A DNA stretch of 64,000 nt from Quercus robur (lineage: Eukaryota > Streptophyta > Magnoliopsida > Fagales > Fagaceae). The translations under genes and the position numbers were made by a program. Under the pieces are notes generated by a model. It was not told where the DNA came from. It did not search any database and saw only the letters and a program-made list of their open reading frames with translations. Positions 10,668-20,727 of this stretch are shown here, in pieces; position 1 is the first letter of the stretch; each line of letters starts with the position of its first letter. The stretch covers positions 54,098,354 to 54,162,353 of the forward strand of contig NC_065536.1 in NCBI RefSeq assembly GCF_932294415.1. The letters run 5' to 3'.

Positions 10668-11219
10668 ATCATGGTGTAAGATTGAATTATTGTGACCATT
10701 TTTGGCGAAGACTAGCATTCAGGCATTCATCCCTGTCTTCCTTTCTCTTTCTCTTTTTTGGCTAAATAAACTTAAAAAATAATAATCCATTTGGCTATGT
10801 AAACTCAGGTTACTTGCATGTGAGAGGCATACCGTAATCTGTAGTCTTTTTCACCAAATATCTTTTAGCTTTTTGGTGTTTGGTGTTTGTTCCTCTTCAA
10901 TTTTTTTTTCGGTAACCTAACAATGAGTTCACAATTTTGAACGCTGGATGGTCAAAAATTTCTCAACTTCACCATAGCGTATAAGATGGAAGCATATCAC
11001 TTTATATTTCAGCTCAATATATTTCGGGCCTAAAGCGAAAGCTATATATGAACATTTTTTATATTTAAATATTAACTAAATATATTTTTTTAATTTTTAA
11101 TAATATTATTATTAATTAAACATTTATTTTTCTGCATCGTTTGAGATGTAAAATTAATAATTAAGTTTATGTCATAAATGAAAAGAGATCTTTTGCATTT
11201 TACTGTAATCTCATCCGGC
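10668..11219. other. Duplicated 3' flank of the GDSL gene
   Basis: Aligns with 40370-40820: shared text includes GACTAGCATTC, CATTCATCCCTGTC, GGTTACTTGCATGTGAGAGGC and GCTGGATGGTCAAAAA. No coding sequence. It shows that the copy-1 flank continues beyond the inserted elements. Confidence 0.7.
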
Positions 11220-12060
11220 CTAGAAGCAAGTCTGACTTTGCTATAAAGATTAGTACATAGGTACCACAACATGTAAAAGATATAGAAACTTATAAAATAG
11301 CCGACTAAATAAAAAATTTATTTTGCTTTCATACATTACATGTAGGGGAAGCCAAAACTAACTAATAAAGAATTTTTTTTTTTTTTTTTCCTGGTACACG
11401 TAACATGTAAAAAGAGTTAAAAGCTAGATAGATTAGGATAAATATTGAGTGGATAATAATAAGTCAGTCAGTTTCAAGGAAGTGTGATTTTTGTTGTGTT
11501 CCTAACATTATTATTTTTTAAAAAAATATTAATTTTTATTGTTTAAACTTTAAAATTCTGTGACAGATCTATTATTTTTTGTGTCCCCAGCATTTTATTT
11601 TCAAAAAAAAAAATAATAATAATTTTTATTGTTTAAAATTTTGTGACAGATTTATTATTTTTTTGCCAAGTGAAAAGCCTTTAATTGAGGGCCTTCTTTC
11701 ATTTGCTATAATAATTAATTAGTACACAAGCACCACAACGTGTAAAAGATATAGAAACTTATAAAATTAGCTGACTAAATAAATAAAAAATTATTTTTCT
11801 TTTGTACAATACATGTTGGGGATGCCAAAACTAACTAATAAAGAACTCTTTTCCGTACACATAACATGTAATAAAAATAGTTAAAAGCCAGATATATTAG
11901 GACAAGCATTGAGTGGATAACAATAAGTCAGTCAGTTTCAAGGAAGGGTGATTTTTGTTGTTTTTTAAAATAAAAAAAAAATACTAATTTTTATTGTTTA
12001 AAATTTTTGTGACATATCTATTATTTGTGCTAAGTGAAAGCCCTTCATAGTAGGGGCCTT
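11220..12060. repeat. Tandem duplication, period about 469 bp
   Basis: Copy 1 at about 11220-11690 and copy 2 at about 11690-12060 share CCACAACATGTAAAAGATATAG-type text (11260 and 11735), CCAAAACTAACTAATAAAGAA and AGTCAGTCAGTTTCAAGGAAG. Divergence is visible. Non-coding. Confidence 0.75.
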
Positions 12061-12164
12061 CTTCCATTTGAGAGCCTTAGGTGATTGCCTTAGTGGTTTA
12101 TATGGTTGAGCTGCCCCCTGACATTTTTTTTAAAAAAATTTATTTATTTTTATATAATATGGAA

Positions 12165-12965
12165 TTGAAAAATTCTACTATAACCTAATCTAAGTGTATA
12201 TAAGTGTTGTTGAGGGAAATGTCACAAGCTCACTTCGAAGTTGGGCTGAGAAAATGAGGAAGCCTATCCGATGCTCGGTCAGAGGATGAGCAAATTATGA
12301 AAAGGCCTAACACTCAAGTCCATGACTCGGTCGAGGACACGATGATGATTGAAGATGAGCGTACGTCCAAACATCTAACTGACGTCATGCACAAGTTACA
12401 AAGCAATCTTCTCAATGTCAAAAGGCTGGGTTCTACTCCGATAACCGATTTGATAGGCAAGAACAATGCTATAAACTCAAATGGGCACTTTAGACCCCTA
12501 ATTTGGTGGGTCCCACACACGTGTGAGAGATTCTGCCATCAAGGAGACTCCACCAACAAGAGAGTATGAAAGGGGAAGGAGGCTATGGTGGAAGAAGTTG
12601 GAAAAATTGGGGTGAGAAAAATATGAGAGAAATGTGAGGTCTCAATTCTAGGGAATTGAGATTCTACTCGGGACTCACAAAGGGAAATTCGACAAGGGGA
12701 TGGTGTCCTCGGTCGGAATTACAGGACACAGTTAAAGATTAATTGGAAGGCCCAGCCAATCATAGTACCAAACCACTCTTGGGATCTCCCATTGTGGGCC
12801 TAGAACACCATTAGATAAAAAAATAAGTTGAGGGGTTAAGCCCAACCACTAGCGAAAGTTTTTGGGCTCTGATCCCCACAAGTGTGAAACTTTTTCTTAG
12901 AGACTTGAACCTCGATCTTTGCCCTCCACATCCCACAAGAACTTTATACTCATATAGTTGTGAGG
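12165..12965 (-). mobile_element. SINE copy split by a solo LTR
   Basis: The left fragment 12165-12207 (AATTCTACTATAACCTAATC, TAAGTGTATATAAG) and right fragment 12881-12965 (TTAGAGACTTGAACC, CACATCCCACAAGAACTTTATAC) join into the same element family as the SINE at 1209-1363. The split is exactly at the solo LTR with target duplication AGTGT, so the SINE is older. Confidence 0.65.
12208..12880. mobile_element. Solo LTR (673 bp), TSD AGTGT
   Basis: Starts TGTTGAGGGAAATG and ends GATCCCCACA. The five bases on each side are AGTGT (12203-12207 and 12881-12885). There is no internal region, so this is an LTR left by unequal recombination. Its sequence differs from the other LTR families here but shares GAGGAC-type motifs. 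Short ORFs inside (about 12297-12569) are not credible genes. Confidence 0.85.
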
Positions 12966-13262
12966 AATTTGGGGAAATCATACTTCACCCCCCCCCCCCA
13001 AAACTATACGTTTATACCTTAATTATACTTTACACTTTAAAATTTCAAAATGCACAGTTACTACCTAAATTATAACGCGTGTTTCATTTTCCTGATGTTT
13101 TTAATACTATTTCAGACTTTGTTTCAATTTGTCCACTGGATTGAATATTTCGATACTCGCATACCATTTTTGAGGTTATCAAATATTTTACAAATGATAT
13201 AAAATTATAAATTTAGTATAATTTTAAGAAAATAAATCTATATAAAATGTGTATATTGTTAT
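12966..13262. other. AT-rich spacer
   Basis: Contains a 10-C run near 12990. No gene or recognisable element. Confidence 0.5.
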
Positions 13263-14016
13263 TGTAGGGACTCAATTTGTAACGATCCCCAAGTAGTATT
13301 GGGTTCGAATGTTAAAGGCCCAAACAATAAAATTTGTAGAGAGTGGGCTAAAAGGCTAGGCCTTGGTGAACGGACAGTCGTTAGTCATGGTGTTCAAGAT
13401 AATCGTACAGAGGTGAACTGTGCTTGCCCAAGAAGACTTTCTCCTTGGCACGGCCTGGGTGGCTCTAGTTCTTGGCCCTGGTCCCAGCCTCTTTTCTGGA
13501 CTGCTTCCTTCTCCTTTTATACTAGCTTTTCCCCTCCCTCCAACGTTCACGTGTAGGTTCAGTTTTCTAGGACTAATACTTGTCCTATTAGCCCATACCA
13601 AAAGTGGTTGGGGGTGGTTGTAAAAGGTGAAAAGTATGGCTCTGTCAGGCTCAGAGTACTTAATTGCAGTAATGACAGCCTTTCCATTGTCCTTTATCGC
13701 CACACTGTTCAGGGGTCCTTTCCCCATCAATGCGACCAGGACGTTTGTTGGCACATTCAATGCGAAGGTGTTAGCTTTTCCTTGAACCGCTCCTATACTG
13801 TACTCGTCTTTTCTTCTAGGAGCGCTTTGGGGACTGCCTTTGATGGCGTGCCGTTCCTTCCTTCTAGGTTTTGGGATGCCGAGGACAGAATCGTCCTCGG
13901 CTATATCTCTAGGCCATTTGGACTTCTGTTGCATGTCCTCAGCAACGCCTCTCCTCGGTGCGGGCCTTGGGCCCTAATGTAAAGTGAGCCAGGATCACAA
14001 ATTCTTTGGCCCCACA
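13263..14016 (-). mobile_element. Solo LTR (754 bp), TSD GTTAT
   Basis: Starts TGTAGGGACTCAATTTG and ends GGCCCCACA, flanked by GTTAT on both sides (13258-13262, 14017-14021). It matches the LTRs of the 4898-8953 element over most of its length. It has extra segments near 13735-13770 and 13820-13865 and is diverged. The orientation is given by that homology. The open frames in it are LTR sequence, not genes. Confidence 0.9.
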
Positions 14017-14154
14017 GTTATTAACTAAAATTTATTAATGATTTTTTTTTTTGTTGGTAATAAATCTAACATCAGGGAGTCTTTTGGCTGAATATTGCAA
14101 AAAATCATGTTTATTTGTGATATAAGTACTGTTTAAAGTTATTTGAGAAATTGA

Positions 14155-14680
14155 GGAAAGAGAGTGAATTTCGGCAACAATGTTGCCGAAATTCTAACAA
14201 AAGTACAAGAGAGAAAAGATAAGTGATGTGATAGGAGGAGGGAGAAAAAATTTAAATTTCGGTAATCTCATTACCAAAATTCTTGCTGCCCGACGCTTTG
14301 CCTGCTAGGTGAAGTGCCCAAAGTGCTAGGCGGAGTGCTCAAAAGGGAAACCAATTGTGGCAACCAAGTTGCTAAAATTGCAGCGGAGTGAGGAGAGAGA
14401 AAATAAGAATTGCAGTAACCAAGTTGCCGAAAATGGGAGGAAAAAAATGAGAATTGTGACAACCAAGTTGCCGAAAACTTGGGGAGAAATTTAATAGTAA
14501 TTTAGGCAATGAAGTTGCCGAAAATGAGGGGAAAATAATTGTGGCGATTGATTTGTGGCAACGGAATTGCAAAAATTGGAGGAAAAAAAATAGTAGCAGT
14601 TGATTTGTGGCAATGTTGTTGCCGAAATGGAAGGGGAAAAAAAAATAATTGTGGCAATGGAGTTGCCGAAAATTAGAGAG
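14155..14680. repeat. Left subterminal array of GGCAAY...GTTGCCGAAA motifs
   Basis: About eight imperfect copies of a 40-60 bp unit contain TTGTGGCAACCAAGTTGCCG or variants (GGCAATGTTGTTGCC, GGCAATGGAGTTGCC), then GAAAATTGGAGG. Each core is a small inverted repeat, GGCAA/TTGCC. Position inside the element end suggests transposase-binding sites, which is inference. Confidence 0.7.
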
Positions 14681-14699
14681 AGAGAGAATTGTCTAGATA

Positions 14700-16092
14700 A
14701 AAAAAAATATTTTGGATTCTTATTCTAAAAAGTACACATATTTTTATTCTTTCCGTGTGTCAATAGTTTTTTTTACTGAAGTAGTTTGGTTTGTGTGTAT
14801 GTGATGTTCTTTCATTTTGTATAGTAAAAGTATTCTTTGCATGATTTGCACTATGAAACAAATAATGAATCTAGATTCAAAGTACATTGATTCTTAATCT
14901 CAAAAAAAAAAAAAAAGTACATATATTCTTACAATACGAAATGAAAGAAAAAAAATAATTGATGTGCACACTATAAACAAAAAAAAAACAAAGAAATTAA
15001 TATTTTTGTAGAGATTCTTTGCAGTGAATATATGTTTATAGTTAAGTAATTTGTTTGTATCAAAGTGTCCCATCTTGGTTTGTGTTGTGTTGTATTTGGT
15101 CAATTGGCGTATCTAGTTATACAGTTTAAAATCTAAGAATTTAACTTATATGAAACTTGTATCCTATTAAAATAACATTAATGTTACTGAAGTTTCCATG
15201 GTTCTTATTTTCTACTCTTTTCCCCCTAAAAATTCCATCAACCTTCTTCTCCACTCTTATTCCCCTCATAATTTTACCAACCATTTTCAATTCATGCATG
15301 TCATACATTCTACAAACAACTATAAGGAACAACACTTGCAAATATCTATTCGTTCTTTATCTCTTACAAGGTGAGTTACATCTCTTAAGTAGTTACTCTT
15401 CTTTTTTATAATATTCATGTTAATATGTTTTAGGGGCATAGCTAATCATGAAAATCTTGTTTTTGTTAAATTATTTGTTCATGCAAATCTTGTTTTTGTA
15501 TTATGTGTTTTGCAACATGAACTGATTTGTATGATATGTTTTAAATTATTTGTCCATGAATTTTTGCGTAAAATTTCATATAGCAAAAATATATTTCAAA
15601 ATTGACATAAATTTTCCTTAAAGAAATACTTACTTTGTTAGCCTATAATATACATGTATGCTATAAGAAAACCAAAAAAAAAAGGTTAGTATATGCTCAT
15701 AAACCTTAAAATCTAAGTTTTAGGTATAATAATAATTGTACGATATTAGAAATATTTATCTATTATCGTATGGATGCATGAGAACATTATATAATCTGTC
15801 TTGTTTTAGAATAAGGAAAATGAAGAGCTACATAAAATAATTAACATAACCATGACAGATCCTTCTAAATTTTAATGTTATGCTAAATTACTTAAGAAAA
15901 GGGAAACAAAAAATAATTTTAACTACTATGATGGATAGTAATAAATTATCAGTGAACCAATCCTCTTTAATAGAATTCTCTCAGCTCTAACTATTTAAAC
16001 ATTGAATATTTTTAATGGATTACCTTCTTGTATTGCATTTTAATGGTTGTGCAGTGTTAGTATATTAATACTATTGTTATGTTTTAGTGTAG
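14700..16092 (+). other. Left arm, MULE 5' untranslated region
   Basis: No ORF of note. It mirrors 30310-31535 on the right arm (for example CATGAATATTATAAAAA-type text near 15410 and 30815). Near 15893-15920 it reads AAGAAAAGGGAAACAAAAAATAA. This is the unoccupied version of the Tat insertion site in the other arm. Confidence 0.65.
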
Positions 16093-17471
16093 ATGGCAGA
16101 AAAGTTGTTCACTTTTCTCATCCATTCCAGTGGAATAATTGAATATGGCGAAAATGAGGTTTATTACGAAGGGCCACCTCCTTCTATGCTTCCATTAAGT
16201 CGGGGTGTCATATTTGAAGATCTATGTGATGGAGTAGTATCCACGCTTCATATAAACAGAGAAGATTCAAAACTTACTATTTGGTATAGATTTCATTTTC
16301 AATGTCATCCACATCCTGTGATTTACTAGCAAGTTTTGGTAGAAGATGATAATGGTGTCAATGCAACAATCGATATATTAGGCTACCAATATGGATTTGT
16401 AGGTGCAGAGTTGTACGTGGGTGTAGAGGCCATAAGAAGCCATCAAGATGTTTTTTCCATTCAATATGCTAACAAAGGACCGAGTGCATCATTTAGTTAT
16501 TCACATGGCAGGCACTTTCATGATCCATATGCCACTCATACTGGTCATTATGCTGAAGATGCAGCTCATTCCCTAATCAACATTGGTGGTGCTAACTATC
16601 ATGCTTCATATATTCTTCTTGCAATTGAGAACCAACATGTTCCTTATCGGCCAATGAACACCAGTGATGCTGACTATAATAATCCAATTGAGCATGTCAC
16701 ACCAGAGATTACTTGTTTTGAGTTTGCAGCTTAGTATGACCAAACCGCCACTCAGAGAGCTACTAATGATCTCAATAATACACACAACATATCTGCTACC
16801 ACTCAAAATGTGGTCCATACATTATCAGAAAGGATGCGGGCCATGGATAGTAATGATCAACTTGATAATGACGAGGTCCTTGATGATGTTGGAGATGAAT
16901 AAGAGCTTCTTAATGAACCGAATCATGAAAGCAGTCTAGCAATGGCATTCCATCAACCATCATCACTAAGCTTTTCACAGAACATGTGGAATAATATGAT
17001 TGATCCAACCCCACCATTTGAAAAGCCCATCCAGAGTACTTGGGACCTTACCCAAGAGTTTTATGTGAGCTTGCTTTTTGCTAATAAGGATGAACTACAA
17101 GCTGCTATTAAAAAATATCACATCAGGAGAACTAAACATTTAGTGTAAAAGAGTCAGATCCAGCATGTTGGTCTGTAAGGTGCAAACATTGTTATTAGCG
17201 TCTTCGAGCATGCTTCCAGGCTACACATGGGTTCTTCAAGGTTAGGAAATACAATAGTCCACACACATGTAGAGAGTCCACACTCACACAAGATCACGAG
17301 CAATTAGACACCCATATTATTGAGAAAGAGTTGAGGGATGTTGTCAAAAATGATCAAACTATAAAGATTTCTTCGCTTCAATAGACTCTTTACAATAAAT
17401 ACCAATACCGACCTTATTTGAAGGTGTGGGAGGCGAAACAAAAGGCAATTGGTATAGCGTTTGGTGATTGG
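16093..17471 (+). pseudogene. MULE transposase, N-terminal half, left arm
   Basis: Starts MAEKLFTFLIHSSGIIEYGE and runs through residues with GPPPSMLPLSRG. Later it contains FVSLLFANKDELQAAIKKYHIRR-type text, the start of the MuDR DNA-binding domain. The frame is broken by stops at 16327 (TAG), 16732 (TAG), 16899 (TAA) and 17382 (TAG), and by a frameshift near 17145. It ends after AIGIAFGDW, before the catalytic DDE domain. The mate on the minus strand (17480-19270) shares the first three stop positions but has CAG instead of TAG at the fourth. A pseudogene, but it may still be transcribed. Confidence 0.8.
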
Positions 17472-17888
17472 TGATCGAACTATAGTCCGTATAGCTAACA
17501 TTATACCAGGGTGACGATCAGATATGACACATAACCCATCCCGATTAGTGACATTAATCTGAATAAAATACTAAAACCAATACCAACTATCATCAATTTC
17601 CTCCCCCACAATGGCAAAGGCAAGTGGAAAAAGTCTATTGTCACCATCCCACATTGATGCAATTAGTAACTTACCTCTGTACTTACCATATAGGAAAGTT
17701 CCATCTATACTAATCACTGGCCTACAATGTTGGAAACCTTCAATTGATGGACCAAAAGCCCAAAACACTCTCTCAAATATCGCACAGCTTGGCATAGTAG
17801 CAGGTATTGTTCTCCAAATAACCCTGCTGCCTGGTTTGAATCAGTCAAAGTTTTTAACCATTTTGGCAATAATTGGTAAGATTTGTCC
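17472..17888. other. Single-copy spacer of the MULE palindrome (potential hairpin loop)
   Basis: Present in only one orientation. It holds the start of the DDE transposase domain of the minus-strand copy. If a transcript crossed both arms this would be the loop of about 417 nt. Confidence 0.7.
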
Positions 17889-19270
17889 CAATCACCAAAC
17901 GCTCTACCAATTGCCTTTTGTTTCGCCTTCCACACCTTAAAATAAGAAGGTTGGTATTGGTACTTATTGTAAAGAGTCTGTTGAAGCGAAGAAATCTTTA
18001 TGGTTGGATCATTTTTGACAACATCCCTCAACTCTTTCTCAATAATATGGGTGTCTAATTGCTCATGATCTTGTGTGAGCGTGGACTCTCTACATGCGTG
18101 TGGACTATTGTATTTCCTAACGTCAAAGAACCTATGTGTAACTCGGAAGCATGCTCGAAGACGCCAAGAACAATGTTTGCACCTTATAGACCAACATGCT
18201 GGATCTGACTCTTTTACGCTAAATGTTTGGTTCCTCCTGATGTGATATTGTTTAACAGCATCTTGTAGTTCATCTTTATCAGCAAAAAGCAAGCTCACAT
18301 AAAACTCTTAGGTAGGGTCCCAAGTACTCTGAATGGGCTTTTCAAATGGTGGGGTTGGATCAATCATATTATTCCACATGTTTTGTGAAAAGTTTAGTGA
18401 TGAAGGTTGAAGAAATGTCATTGCTGGACTGCTTTCATGATTAGATTCATTGAGAAGCTCCTATTCATCTCCAACATCATCAAGGACCTCATCATTATCA
18501 AGTTGGTCATCAGTATCCATGGCCCGCATCCTTTCTGATAATGTATGGACCGCATTTTGAGTAGTAGCAGCTATATGGTGTGTGTCATTGGGATCATTAG
18601 TAGCTCTCTAAGTGGCGGTTTGGTCATACTAAGCTGCAAACTCAAAACAAGTAGTCTCTAGTGTGACATGTTCAATTGGATTATCATAGTCAGCATCACC
18701 GGTGTTCATTGGTCGATAAGAAACATGTTGGTTCTCAGTTGCAACAAGGGTATATGGAGCATGATAGTTAGCACCACCATTGTTAATTGGGGAACGAGTC
18801 GCATCTTCAAAATAATGACTAGTATGAGTGGCATACGGATCATGAAAATACCTGCCATTTGAATAACTAAACGATGCACTCAGTCATTCGTTGGCATATC
18901 GAATGGGAAAAACATCTCGGTGGCTTCTTATGGCCTCTACACTCACGTACAACTCTGCACCTATAGATCCATATTGGTAGCCTAACATATCGAATATTGT
19001 ATTGACACCATTATCATCTTCTACCAAAACTTGCTAGTAAATCACAAGATGTGGATGAAATTAAAAAGGAAATTTATACCAAATAGTAAGTTTTGAATCT
19101 TTTCTGTTTATAAAGCGTGGATGCTACTCCATCACATAGATTTTCAAATGTAACACCCCGGCTTAATGGAAGCATAGAAGGAGGTGGCCCTTCGTAATAA
19201 ACCCCATTTTCGCTATGTTTAATTATTCCACCGGAATGGATGAGAAAAATAAACAACTTTTCTGCCATCT
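17480..19270 (-). pseudogene. MULE transposase (MuDR type), right arm, reaching into the DDE domain
   Basis: On the minus strand it starts MAEKLFIFLIHSGGIIKH at 19268. An open stretch of 194 residues (18298-17714) spans the MuDR DNA-binding domain, with a zinc-finger-like CWSIRCKHCSWRLRAC and HACRE. After a frame change the DDE region begins with PVISIDGTFLYGKYRG (first catalytic Asp) near 17715, then DDSWYWF. A second block, NRDGLCVISDRHPGI, lies near 17500-17560 and carries the next Asp. The catalytic Glu region and SWIM finger are absent. Stops and frame breaks make it non-autonomous. It extends about 400 bp further into the gene than the left arm does. Confidence 0.85.
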
Positions 19271-19458
19271 ACACTAAAACATAACAATAGTATTATATAT
19301 TAATACTACACAACCATTAAAATGCAATACAAAAAGTTAATTCATTAAAAATATTCAATGTTTAAATAGCTAAAGCTGAGAGAATTTCATTAAAGAGGAT
19401 TGGTTCATTGATAATTTATTACTTTCTATCATAGTAGTTAAAATTATTTTTTGTTTCC

Positions 19459-20196
19459 TGTAGGTGCACAATTTGGAGCCCAAACCCCTATTTTGTAAGT
19501 CTTGGTCCAAAGAGTCCAACACAATGAATTTTTTTAGAGTATGGATCAAAGAACTAGATTTTAGTAAGTTAAACGGGGTATTACATGGAATAAAGTAATA
19601 CATGACAAGAACAAAAGCCATTATATTGAAAGATCACACGATCTGATAAAGCTAAACACTTAGTTTGTATATACGAATCAATGCAGTGGGGTTCCTTTGC
19701 ATGTTATAGTTCTCTCTCCTCCTTTTTCTGTCCCTCTCCTATGGGGGCTTTTACACATTATATAGGCATTTTCCTATCATCTGGGCTTTACACTTGTCGA
19801 TCATCCAAACCTCCACTTAAGCATTTGTCCCATCAGACACCTCTTTCAGTTCTTTGTGAGTTGCGGTAACCAAGATAGCACTGTTCAGGGGCCTTCTCCA
19901 CATTAATGCGGCCAGGAAAATAGCTGTAGTGCATTCAATGTGGCGGTGGCAGCTTTTGCTTAGATATTTTGTGTTTCCTTCCTTTTCACGTATTTAGGGG
20001 GATGGGCTTTAGTGCCTAGGATGTCCTTTCGCTCCGGATTTTTAGTGTCTGAGGAGAAATTCCTCCTCAAAACTGTTTTCTTTGTTTCCAGTGATGTTTA
20101 ACGTAGGCTGCTTAAGCCACGCTAACTCCTCGGATGGGCTGGTGTCCTCGGACAGGTCCAAGGCCTAACCTGTTATTTTGGGCCATAGTCCCTACA
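19459..20196 (-). repeat. Left (3') LTR of the Tat element
   Basis: 738 bp. A purine-rich stretch (minus strand TTTTGAGGGGCTAT) just inside its inner end is the likely polypurine tract. CATTATATAGG near 19758 gives TATATAATG on the minus strand, a candidate LTR promoter TATA. Confidence 0.92.
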
Positions 20197-20447
20197 ATAG
20201 CCCCTCAAAACTCCAGTTTTTATCTCCCACTGAGGAGAAAAGCGGGGTTTTGACTTTTCAAGGGATAAGATCAATTAGTTTCTAGTTCGCACGTGCGGGG
20301 GCAGTTGCTTCTGACGCGTTATGATTTACGAGGCGCGGCTTATTACTCCAGGCGGCTTTATGTCTCCCTGATCTAATGGTGAGGCGCAGATCTAATGGCT
20401 GACATTCTTCCTAGAATTCTGAGCGGGAATGGCCTTCCCTTCTCTCT

Positions 20448-20460
20448 CTTACTATATAAG
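20448..20460 (+). promoter_or_regulatory. Candidate TATA box for the antisense ORF
   Basis: ACTATATAAGGTC on the plus strand, about 275 bp before the antisense ATG at 20728 and after a GC-richer stretch. It lies internal to the 3' LTR and is independent of the LTR's own minus-strand promoter. Prediction from sequence only. Confidence 0.5.
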
Positions 20461-20727
20461 GTCTTGAAGAAGCTCTTTTTGCTTTTCTTTTATACCAATG
20501 CTCTAGTTTGCCAGAGAATTCCAGCGCCCAGTCCTTCATTAACGTTCCAGGCTTTCAAATTTCTGAGATTACTTCAGTGAGAAATTTTTCCTTGAGGAAA
20601 TCTCTAAAAGTTTCAGAGATTGTCGTAAGGATACTCGTAAGTTCTACTTCCTCTTTGTAGCCTCAATTTTCACCTCGGCCCTTGATTTTCACCTCGACCT
20701 TCCTTCTCAGCCCATCGGTTTGACTAA

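Noticed and set aside
12297-12569. 90-codon plus-strand ORF
   Set aside because: It lies within a solo LTR and has no recognisable domain.
13356-13934. 192-codon minus-strand ORF
   Set aside because: It is entirely within a solo LTR and shares its frame with the other LTR copies; no domain.
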